Shown here: in pieces, positions 57,783-64,000 of the stretch
Layout of the letters: each line of letters begins with the position of its first letter
Position numbering within the stretch: position 1 is the stretch's first letter
Source: VXRJ01 sp964636705
Lineage (GTDB): Bacteria; Acidobacteriota; Vicinamibacteria; Vicinamibacterales; UBA8438
Direction of reading: 5' to 3'
DNA length: 64,000 nt
Assembly: GCA_964636705.1 (NCBI GenBank)
Contig: CAZWUJ010000019.1
Span: 8,033 to 72,032, forward strand
Notes under the pieces: generated by a model
Seen by the model: only the letters and a program-made list of their open reading frames with translations
Database searches by the model: none
What the model was told of the DNA's origin: nothing
Position numbers and translations under genes: made by a program

Positions 57783-59486
57783 TCAGGCATGCCGGCCGAT
57801 CGCCTCCGCGAGAGCGGAGACGGTGGCTCGCACCGGGACGATGTGGGCCCGGAGACCCAGATCTTCGAGCGCCCGGCTGGTGACGGGGCCGATGGATGCG
57901 ACCGCGACGCCGGAAAGGAGTCTCTGCGCCCGATCCGCGCCGCCGACGATGGTGACGAACGTTCTGACGGCGGACGGGCTGGTGAACGTGGCGACATGCA
58001 GTTCACCCCGCTCCAGCATCCCGGTGAGATCGGCGCCACCGGTATCGATTGACGCCAGGGTCCGGTAGGCGACCACGTCCGTGACGTCGGCGCCGGCGCT
58101 GCGCAGGGTGTCGGGAAGATCCTGCGTGGCGAGGTTGGCGCGCGGCAGGAGGATGCGCGCCCCGTCGAGGTCATGGTTGCGAAGCAGTTCGTCCCCGGCG
58201 GCTTCGGCCCGGTGGTGCTTCGGGATGACGTCGGTACGGATGCCGTGCTGGGTGAGACGCGCGGCGGTGGCGGGACCGACCGCGACAATCCTCGCATCGC
58301 CCAGCGGTCGGGCGCGGCCGGCGAGGCGCGACATCATGGCGTCGACGCCGTTTGCCGAGGTGAAGACGATCCAGTCGAAGGTGGCGGCGTTGGCGCACGC
58401 ATCGGCGAGGGGACGGTCGTCCTCCGGAGGAGCGATCCGGATCATCGGAACGATCACCGGATCCGCGCCGAGGGCCCGGAGCGCGTCGGAGAAGTCGGCC
58501 GACTGTTCGCGCGGGCGCGTGATGAGGACGCGCCGGCCGGCGAGGGGTGCACCGAGGAGTTGAGCTGCGCCGGCGTCGAGGAGCGCCGAGGCGACCTCGG
58601 CGCCGAGTCCGGCGGCGTCCGCCAGGGGTGCGGCCGCTTCCTGGCGCATCAGTCGTGCGCCGTCGGGTGACGCGACGATGGCGCGGAGCCGGAGACTGTC
58701 TCCTTCGACCGTAGCCATGGCGCCGAGGGGAGTGTGACAGTCGGCCCCAAGGGCTTCGACCAGCGCCCGCTCGGCGGTTAGCGCGGTTGCGACGCCCGGG
58801 TCGACGAGTCCCGCGACAACGTCGTGCGATGCCATGTCGTCGGCGCGGTACTCGGCGGCGAGGATTCCCTGTCCGGGAGCCGGCAGACAGACGTCGAATG
58901 GCAGGCGCGCGGCGATGCGTTGGGCGAGGTCGAGACGCTGGAGACCGGCCGCGGCGAGGATGAGCGCGGCATACTTGCCGTCGTCCAGCTTGCGCAGCCG
59001 CGTGCCGACGTTGCCACGGATCGGTGCGATCTCGAGTTGCGGGCAGGCGTGCCGGAGCTGGGCGGTGCGCCGGATGCTCCCGGTGCCCACCCGGAAGCCG
59101 GCCGCCTCTTGGGCGCCGGTAGCAAGAAGTTCGGCCGCGGAACCACGGAATGGCCGATCCAACGGGAGGACGATGCAGTCATGAGGGTCCCCCCGTTCCA
59201 GGACGGCGCTCACGGCCAGGCCCGGCAGGCGGTCGGCCGGGAGGTCCTTCGCGCTATGGATCGCGAGATCCACTCGCCCATTTACCAACGCTTCCTCGAT
59301 TTCCTTGACGAACAGGCGCTTCCCGCCCTCCTCCGCCAGCGGACGTTCCGACTTGCGGTCGCCGCTGGTCCGGATGATGGTCAGTTCCACCGTAGGGCCA
59401 CCGCGCGCGGCGATCGCGCTGGCGACGCGGTTGGCCTGCCAGAGCGCCAGCGGGCTGCCGCGCGTACCGATGCGCAGCCGATTCAC
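57783..59486 (-). CDS. hemCD: HemC-HemD fusion: hydroxymethylbilane synthase and uroporphyrinogen-III synthase
   Basis: A 567-residue fusion. Residues 1 to about 310 are HemC: IGTRGSPLALWQANRVA, the catalytic Asp in DLAIHSAKDLPADRLPG, and the dipyrromethane-binding cysteine in EALGADCHTPLGAM. Residues about 312-567 are HemD: RRVLITRPREQSADFSDALRALGA, WIVFTSANGVDAMM, ATFTSPSAVRTFV and VASIGPVTSRALEDLGL. The two activities in one chain would turn porphobilinogen into uroporphyrinogen III with little release of unstable hydroxymethylbilane. The ATG overlaps hemA by four bases. Fusions of these two enzymes are known but not general. A frameshift artefact is unlikely because the linker reads smoothly. 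Confidence 0.93.
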   Translation of the reverse strand: MNRLRIGTRGSPLALWQANRVASAIAARGGPTVELTIIRTSGDRKSERPLAEEGGKRLFVKEIEEALVNGRVDLAIHSAKDLPADRLPGLAVSAVLERGDPHDCIVLPLDRPFRGSAAELLATGAQEAAGFRVGTGSIRRTAQLRHACPQLEIAPIRGNVGTRLRKLDDGKYAALILAAAGLQRLDLAQRIAARLPFDVCLPAPGQGILAAEYRADDMASHDVVAGLVDPGVATALTAERALVEALGADCHTPLGAMATVEGDSLRLRAIVASPDGARLMRQEAAAPLADAAGLGAEVASALLDAGAAQLLGAPLAGRRVLITRPREQSADFSDALRALGADPVIVPMIRIAPPEDDRPLADACANAATFDWIVFTSANGVDAMMSRLAGRARPLGDARIVAVGPATAARLTQHGIRTDVIPKHHRAEAAGDELLRNHDLDGARILLPRANLATQDLPDTLRSAGADVTDVVAYRTLASIDTGGADLTGMLERGELHVATFTSPSAVRTFVTIVGGADRAQRLLSGVAVASIGPVTSRALEDLGLRAHIVPVRATVSALAEAIGRHA

Positions 59487-60766
59487 CGGCGGCGCACCGG
59501 CTGATCGCGGAGGCGGAAGAGACGGTTGAGGGTGTCTGCGTCGGTCGCGGCTGCCTCGTCGTCGGGCGCGTTCTTCAGCCGTTCGGTGGGGGAGGAGAGG
59601 AGACGTTCAATCAGCAGGTGAGTTACCTCGTCGACTCGCGCCCGCGCCTCGGGCGTCAAGGGTGCGAGCTTGGGTGCGAGGCGTTCGAGCTCCGCCTGGC
59701 GCGTCCGCTCGAAGTGCTCGCGGAGCGCCACGACGGTCGGAATGGTGCCGCGCGATCGGAGCCACCGCATGTACGCGTCCGCCTCCTCGCGCACCATCTG
59801 TTCACCCCGGTCTACCTGCGCCTGCCGGCGCGCCAGGTTCTCGCGCACGATCGCCTGCAGGTCGTCGATGTTGTAGAGGAAAACCTGCTCCACTTCGCTC
59901 GCGGCCGGCTCCACGTCACGCGGCAGGCCGATGTCGATGATGAAGAGCGGCTTGTCAAGCCGCGGCCACATGGCGTCGGCGACATGTTCGCGCGTCAGCA
60001 TCCACTTCGACGAGCCGGTCGCGGTGACGACGATGTCGGTCGCGGTCAACTCGTCCGTGATCGACTCCCACGGCACGGCAACGCCATCCACCTTGCCGGC
60101 AAGCGCCTCTGCGTGCGCGGCGGTCCGGTTGGCGACGCCGAGGCGCCCCACCTCCTGCGACTGCAGGTGCGTCGCCGTCAACTCCGCCATCTCGCCCGCC
60201 CCCACCACGAGGGCCCGCCGTCCGGCAAGCGAGCCGAAAATCTTGCGCGCGAGCGAGATCGCCGCGTAGCTGACCGAGACGGCTCCTTCGCCCAGACCGG
60301 TCTCCCCGCGTACCCGCTTGCCTGCGGCAAAGGCATGATGGAACAGCCGGTTGAGCACCGCGCCGGTAAAACCCCACTCCGAGGCGGCCGCGAAAGCGTC
60401 CTTGACCTGCCCGGCGATCTGCGGTTCCCCGACGACCAGGGAGTCGAGTCCCGCGACGACGCGGAACAGATGCCGCGCCACGTCGCCCCCGGTTCGCCCA
60501 TAGAGATGCGGCGCGAGTTCGGGTTCCGGTACGTCGTGGAACGAACTCATGTACGCCGTGAGCCGCTGGCGCACCGGCTCCGGATCGTCGCAGACGGCGT
60601 ATATCTCGGAGCGGTTGCAGGTGGAGAGGACCACCGCCTCCGCGACGCCGTCGAGCCCGGCGATCCCGGCCAGCGCGTCCGGCATGCCACGCCGCTCGAA
60701 GTCGATCCGCTCGCGCAGGTCCACCGGCGCGCTGTGGTGGCTCGCGCCGAGAAGAAACAGGTGCAT
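59483..60766 (-). CDS. hemA: Glutamyl-tRNA reductase HemA
   Basis: A 427-residue enzyme of the C5 heme pathway. The catalytic cysteine lies in VVLSTCNRSEIYAV. HLFRVVAGLDSLVVGEPQI, the NADPH-binding VVGAGEMAELTATHL and FIIDIGLPRDVEPA are all typical, and the C-terminal helical dimerisation domain follows. It reduces glutamyl-tRNA to glutamate-1-semialdehyde for HemL. Together with hemL, hemCD and hemB the window encodes the route from glutamyl-tRNA to uroporphyrinogen III. It overlaps hemCD by four bases. The ccsA-like gene ends 16 bases upstream. Confidence 0.95.
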   Translation of the reverse strand: MHLFLLGASHHSAPVDLRERIDFERRGMPDALAGIAGLDGVAEAVVLSTCNRSEIYAVCDDPEPVRQRLTAYMSSFHDVPEPELAPHLYGRTGGDVARHLFRVVAGLDSLVVGEPQIAGQVKDAFAAASEWGFTGAVLNRLFHHAFAAGKRVRGETGLGEGAVSVSYAAISLARKIFGSLAGRRALVVGAGEMAELTATHLQSQEVGRLGVANRTAAHAEALAGKVDGVAVPWESITDELTATDIVVTATGSSKWMLTREHVADAMWPRLDKPLFIIDIGLPRDVEPAASEVEQVFLYNIDDLQAIVRENLARRQAQVDRGEQMVREEADAYMRWLRSRGTIPTVVALREHFERTRQAELERLAPKLAPLTPEARARVDEVTHLLIERLLSSPTERLKNAPDDEAAATDADTLNRLFRLRDQPVRRR

Positions 60767-60782
60767 CCGTCCGTCTGCCCCG

Positions 60783-61616
60783 TCAGTCGAGCGTGTAGAA
60801 GTTGTGGCTCTCGGTGCCGAAGTAGCCGATAGGAACGAAGTTGAGCATCAGGATGGCAAAACCGATCGCCGACAGCCACGCTGCGCGCCGTCCGCTCCAC
60901 CCGATGGCGCGCCGCGCGTACAGCTCGAACGTGTAGACACCCCAGCAGACCAGGACGATGAAGATCTTCGGATCGAACAGCGACATCGCCTGCACCCGCG
61001 GGTCCGCGCTGGCCGGCCCCACCTGGAGCAGCCAGACGCCGCCAACGGTGAGGCCGACGGTCAGAAAGATCCAGCCGATGGCTACCGCACGGCGGTTCAT
61101 CCGGTCGAGGTTGTCGAGTGACGGCAACCGCGCATAGAAGACGCCCAGGTGCTTTCCCTTGAGTTCCTTGAAGAGCAAGAGGTAGGTGACGCTGATCACG
61201 CACGCGAGGGCGAATGCGGCGTACGCCATCAGCAGCGAAGAGACATGCGTTTCGAACCAGCGGCTCTCCAGCACCGGCGGGCGCGCCGCGACGCTGTTGC
61301 CGATTGCCGGAATCACTTGCAGCGCGACCAGCAGCGGTGCGATGAATAGTCCCATCGCGCGCTCGCCGGTCGTCATCTCGGTGTAGAGATAGGCGAGGGC
61401 CAGCACCCAGACGAAAGCGGAGATGGCGCCGGTGGTGCCGGCGAGGGGAACGTGTCCCACCTGCATCGTCTGCATCCCGATGATGAAGGTGTGGACGAGC
61501 GCTCCCGCGCCGAGGGCAACGGTGGCCAGTTGCCCGGACCGGGCGCTTCGCTGCCAGAAATGGACGGCGTAGGCGACGCCGGCGATGGCGTAGAGGACGA
61601 GCGGAGTCGCGTTCAT
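60783..61616 (-). CDS. CcsA/HemX-like cytochrome c assembly membrane protein
   Basis: A 277-residue polytopic protein with about eight transmembrane helices. It matches the CcsA/HemX/CcmF-like cytochrome-assembly family: histidines in AVHFWQRSARSG and LVHTFIIGMQT, WFETHVSSLLMAYAAFALAC with the conserved His, and a C-terminal helix pair near VVCWGVYTFELYARR-type sequence (LVCWGVYTFELYARR). In CcsA, conserved histidines bind heme during transfer to apocytochrome c. Next to hemA the family is often called HemX. The ATG at 61616 lies two bases after the VWFA gene stop. A longer frame upstream is a shadow of that gene and was rejected. Confidence 0.85.
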   Translation of the reverse strand: MNATPLVLYAIAGVAYAVHFWQRSARSGQLATVALGAGALVHTFIIGMQTMQVGHVPLAGTTGAISAFVWVLALAYLYTEMTTGERAMGLFIAPLLVALQVIPAIGNSVAARPPVLESRWFETHVSSLLMAYAAFALACVISVTYLLLFKELKGKHLGVFYARLPSLDNLDRMNRRAVAIGWIFLTVGLTVGGVWLLQVGPASADPRVQAMSLFDPKIFIVLVCWGVYTFELYARRAIGWSGRRAAWLSAIGFAILMLNFVPIGYFGTESHNFYTLD

Positions 61617-61618
61617 CG

Positions 61619-62548
61619 TCAGCCGCTCGGCCCGTAGTAGCCCTGCTTGGTACGCGTCGTGACGCCTTCCCGATCCACGCGGACCACAATGCGTCGCCAG
61701 GCGCCGTTGCGGAGAGGGTTGGCGGAGATGTACCCGATGGCGTACTGACTCGACAACTCGTCGGAAATCTGCTGATAGATCGCGGGAAGTTCCTCGACCG
61801 CTTCCGGGAAGAAGGCGCGGCCTCCCATCTCCTGAGCCAACTGGCGCAGGACGAAATCCGCCTCGCGGAATCCGCGGCGCGTCCGGCTTTCCTCGGACTG
61901 CAGCCCGATCGAGTAGATGGCGGTCTCGGAACGCTTCGCCAGCTCGAGCACTTCGTCGAACGTAATGAGGCTGGAGGTGTCCTCCCCGTCGGACAGCACG
62001 ATGATCGCCTCGCGCCGCAGGTCGGCCTCCTGCAGCGGCGCCTTGGCCATCTCGCGCAACGCGATGTAGAGCGCGTTGTAAAGCGCCGTCGACCCGCCGG
62101 CGGTGGTCTGGCGGATCGCGGCCTCGAGCAGTTCGATGTCGTTCGTGAACGTCTGCAGAATGTCGACGCGGCTGTCGAAGTCGACAACCTCCGCGAGATC
62201 TTCGGTGCGCAGCCTCTGGGAAAAGCCGATGGCAGCTTCCTGTGCGGTGCTCATCCGCTCGTCCATGCTGGCGCTGGTGTCCATCAGCAGGGCCAGCGCG
62301 ATGGGCAACTGGGTCCTGGTGAAGAAGGTGATGTTCTGCTGCACGCCATCCTCGTACACGAGGAAATCGTCCTGATCGAGGTCCGTCACGAAGCGGCCGT
62401 CCCGGTCGGTGACGGTGATGCTGAGCGACACGACGTCGACACCGGCCCGAAACGTCGGTGACTGTGAATCCGGCGGCTGGGCGGAAGCGTTGATCGCCAG
62501 CAGCCAGGCGCCGGCCACCGCCGCGATAGCTGGGCGAATCCGAATCAC
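61619..62548 (-). CDS. VWFA-related domain protein, secreted (first copy)
   Basis: A 309-residue secreted protein with a signal peptide (MIRIRPAIAAVAGAWLLAI, cut near ASAQ). A short beta domain (VVSLSITVTDRDGRFVTDLDQDDFLVYEDG) precedes the von Willebrand A domain. The metal-ion site is intact with DxSxS in LLMDTSASMDERM and further ligands in TTAGGSTALYNAL and VLSDGEDTSS. This layout matches the VWFA-related family (TIGR03436) that is abundant in Acidobacteriota. The function is unknown, and binding of other envelope proteins is likely. It overlaps the next VWFA gene by four bases, and ccsA follows after two. Confidence 0.87.
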   Translation of the reverse strand: MIRIRPAIAAVAGAWLLAINASAQPPDSQSPTFRAGVDVVSLSITVTDRDGRFVTDLDQDDFLVYEDGVQQNITFFTRTQLPIALALLMDTSASMDERMSTAQEAAIGFSQRLRTEDLAEVVDFDSRVDILQTFTNDIELLEAAIRQTTAGGSTALYNALYIALREMAKAPLQEADLRREAIIVLSDGEDTSSLITFDEVLELAKRSETAIYSIGLQSEESRTRRGFREADFVLRQLAQEMGGRAFFPEAVEELPAIYQQISDELSSQYAIGYISANPLRNGAWRRIVVRVDREGVTTRTKQGYYGPSG

Positions 62549-63474
62549 GGCCGTTCCCCGTCACGCCTGAGCGGCGTGCCGCGTGCGTCCACGTCGGGGC
62601 GATCGACATCGACGGAAACCGTCTCGGGCGGGATCAGCGCGCCCGGCCGGGAGTAGGTGACCAGGTACTGGCCGCGGAACTCCGCCACCAACTCGTCCAT
62701 CGCCCGCTCGAGGGCGGAACTGGCCAGCAGGTCGCGGTGGCGCCCGCCACTCTCGGCGGGACCCCGACCTAGCAACATGTCGCGCTCGATGCGTTGCCGC
62801 CGGTCAAGGTCGATGTTGTTGTCAAAGCCTCCCAAGCCGGCCGGGGTGTTCCGTTGATCGAGCAGGGAGACGGTGTACAGCGCCGCGCCGCTTTCTTCCA
62901 CCGCCTCCAGCGCGTCCTGCGCATTCCGGTTGCTGTAGTCGACGCCGTTGCTCGTTATGGCGACGATCGCTGGCCGCGCGGGGGCGCGCTGCGTGATGCC
63001 CTCCGCCACCTGTTCAATCGCGTCGAGCAGATAGGCGGCGTCGCCCGTGCGAGGGAAGACCCGTCCGATGCCTTCGAGCAGTTGCTCCAGGTCCGGGGTG
63101 GCGGAGACCAGGATGCGGGGTGGACCGCCGAAGGTGACCAGGGCGATCTCGTTGTCGCCATGCATCCCGTCGACGAATGCCTCGAGACCACGCCGGAGGT
63201 CGGAGACCGCGCGCACCGCGCCCTCGCTGGTGTCGGCGAGGAGTATGACGTGACGCCCCGTGTTCGCCGGCTCGACCCGGAGCACTTCGCGAGGCACGTC
63301 GTCCTCGCGGATGTCGAAGTCGGGAACCGTCAGGTCGGGAACCGGAAGCCCGTCGCGGTCAAGAACCGAGACGAGAATCTCGCGTTCCGTGGGGCCGGAT
63401 GTCGGCTGGGCGGCAATCGCCGTAATTGCCGCCAACGCGAGGATGAGCGTACACGCCGCGCGGTAGTGCGCCAT
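62545..63474 (-). CDS. VWFA-related domain protein, secreted (second copy, degenerate metal site)
   Basis: A 309-residue relative of the next gene. It has a signal peptide (AACTLILALAAITAIAAQ) and the same order: a beta domain with VSVLDRDGLPVPDLTVPDFDIRED, then a VWA-like domain. The metal site is weaker, because LLADTSEGAVRAV has DxSxG instead of DxSxS. TSNGVDYSNRNAQ near the third ligand also differs. It probably arose by tandem duplication with divergence. It is the first gene of the minus-strand run ending in hemB. Its ATG lies about 20 bases after a TATACT box that overlaps the divergent nuoA promoter. Confidence 0.85.
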   Translation of the reverse strand: MAHYRAACTLILALAAITAIAAQPTSGPTEREILVSVLDRDGLPVPDLTVPDFDIREDDVPREVLRVEPANTGRHVILLADTSEGAVRAVSDLRRGLEAFVDGMHGDNEIALVTFGGPPRILVSATPDLEQLLEGIGRVFPRTGDAAYLLDAIEQVAEGITQRAPARPAIVAITSNGVDYSNRNAQDALEAVEESGAALYTVSLLDQRNTPAGLGGFDNNIDLDRRQRIERDMLLGRGPAESGGRHRDLLASSALERAMDELVAEFRGQYLVTYSRPGALIPPETVSVDVDRPDVDARGTPLRRDGERP

Positions 63475-63477
63475 GGG

Positions 63478-63506
63478 TTGTCAAACCTGAACCGAGTATA
63501 TAGAAT
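63478..63506 (+). promoter_or_regulatory. Promoter of nuoA (TTGTCA-N17-TAGAAT) overlapping a divergent -10
   Basis: TTGTCA (63478-63483) and TAGAAT (63501-63506) are 17 bases apart, each matching five of six consensus bases, and give a leader of about 38 bases for nuoA. On the minus strand TATACT (63495-63500) lies 20 bases from the VWFA gene ATG, so the two promoters overlap. Confidence 0.6.
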
Positions 63507-63550
63507 TTGCGCGGTTTTTCTGCCCGCACGCGCGCGCTCCCGAACCAAAG

Positions 63551-63907
63551 ATGCTCGACGCCTATATCCCGATTCTCCTGTTCATTCTCGTCGCGATCGG
63601 ATTCGCGATCTTCACCCTGATGATCTCGAAACTGGTCCATTCGAGCGGCTTCAACCGGGTGAAGCTGGAGCCCTACGAGTGCGGGATCGAGCCGCTGACC
63701 GACGCGCGCGACCGCTATAGCGTCCGCTACTACCTGGTAGCGATGCTTTTCGTCATCTTCGACGTCGAAACCGTCTTCATGTTTCCGTGGGCCGTCGTCA
63801 TGGACGAGCTGGCGCTCTTCGGGCTGATCGAGATGCTGGTCTTCCTCTTCATTCTGGTGGTCGGCTACGTGTACGCCTGGCGCAAGGGCGCGCTCGACTG
63901 GGCCTGA
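63551..63907 (+). CDS. nuoA: NADH-quinone oxidoreductase subunit A (NuoA)
   Basis: A 118-residue membrane subunit of complex I. Three transmembrane helices are visible (IPILLFILVAIGFAIFTLMI, YYLVAMLFVIFDVETVFMFP, IEMLVFLFILVVGYVYAW). The conserved loop YECGIEPLTDARDRYSVRYY and the FDVE motif in helix two are diagnostic. NuoA contributes to the quinone-binding region at the junction of arms. It opens a nuo operon that runs off the right edge, with the next gene starting 24 bases later. The promoter lies in the gap with the divergent VWFA gene. Confidence 0.95.
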   Translation: MLDAYIPILLFILVAIGFAIFTLMISKLVHSSGFNRVKLEPYECGIEPLTDARDRYSVRYYLVAMLFVIFDVETVFMFPWAVVMDELALFGLIEMLVFLFILVVGYVYAWRKGALDWA

Positions 63908-63931
63908 GGTCAGGGCCGGCAACGGACTTCC

Positions 63932-64000
63932 ATGGCGGACGAAAGCAAGCCGGAAGGGCAAGGAAGCGGCGCGCCGGCAAGACCGGCCGTTCCCGCGCCC
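63932..64000 (+). CDS. Start of the next nuo-operon gene (partial)
   Basis: The first 23 codons of an open frame begin at ATG 63932 and run off the window. The visible residues, MADESKPEGQGSGAPARPAV, are a charged then Ala/Pro-rich lead like the N-terminal extensions seen on NuoB or NuoC in some phyla. The identity cannot be settled from this fragment. NuoB or NuoC is expected from the usual gene order after nuoA. Confidence 0.5.
   Translation, partial: MADESKPEGQGSGAPARPAVPAP

Noticed and set aside
60783..62609. A 608-codon minus-strand frame including the CcsA-like protein
   Set aside because: The N-terminal 330 codons shadow the first VWFA gene. The CcsA-like domain begins at ATG 61616.
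1..64000. CRISPR arrays, rRNA, insertion sequences, prophage or integrase genes, toxin-antitoxin pairs
   Set aside because: None seen on reading both strands. No spaced direct repeats, transposase motifs or rRNA signatures were found, and gene content is continuous and chromosomal.

Overview
The window is a GC-rich, densely packed bacterial chromosome segment made mostly of housekeeping genes. Neighbouring genes on one strand repeatedly overlap by four bases (ATGA or GTGA), and no stretch longer than about 190 bases lacks a gene. There is no rRNA, CRISPR array, insertion sequence or prophage. Paired VWFA-related secreted proteins, a Gld-like ABC exporter with a DUF4340 protein, PQQ dehydrogenase, Tat and lipoprotein signals and a Pal lipoprotein suggest a Gram-negative member of the Acidobacteriota, perhaps Vicinamibacteria-like. 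This placement is inferred from gene content only.

Layout. 1-12.8 kb is an accessory oxidative region: glycolate oxidase subunits (glcD tail, glcE, an inverted glcF), a quinone oxidoreductase, a secreted RidA-like protein with a SUMF1-fold protein, a Tat-exported ThDP enzyme with a cytochrome c, a GNAT acetyltransferase, a DegT aminotransferase, a PQQ dehydrogenase frameshifted near its C-terminus, and a methyltransferase. 12.9-25.6 kb is core: yebC-ruvCAB-fabH-queA, a tRNA with CAU anticodon, then tilS-ftsH-folP-cdaA-ybbR-glmM-pdxJ. 25.7-28.0 kb holds a very small bacterial microcompartment (BMC) locus: class II aldolase, one hexameric shell protein, two pentameric shell proteins and a small cysteine-rich protein. 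28.0-30.0 kb carries nth, queE and queC. 30.0-36.6 kb (minus strand) carries a lipoprotein PBP4-like enzyme and the Gld-like ABC/DUF4340 system. A PilZ response regulator and a polyproline Pal lipoprotein follow.

38.2-45.7 kb is a split pyrimidine regulon: pyrK-pyrD (minus), pyrR-pyrB-pyrC (plus) and pyrE (minus), with a TIGR02757 protein and a glycosyltransferase between. 45.8-51.5 kb (plus) has a second glycosyltransferase, truA and the envelope/isoprenoid run uppS-cdsA-dxr-rseP. 51.5-54.9 kb (minus) is hemL-ispG-HAD phosphatase. After a methyltransferase and a small cytochrome c, 56.7-63.5 kb (minus) is one long unit: two VWFA proteins, a CcsA/HemX-like membrane protein, hemA, a hemC-hemD fusion and hemB. 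The window ends in the start of a nuo (complex I) operon.

The most notable signals are: (1) a near-perfect PyrR-binding RNA hairpin just upstream of pyrR whose lower stem contains the ribosome-binding site, implying translational control; (2) the minimal BMC locus, with an encapsulation-peptide-like tail on the aldolase and a candidate second cargo; (3) a recurrent -10 box 6-12 bases before start codons that lack Shine-Dalgarno sequences, implying widespread leaderless transcription, including a palindromic AGTATACT serving pyrE and a divergent glycosyltransferase.
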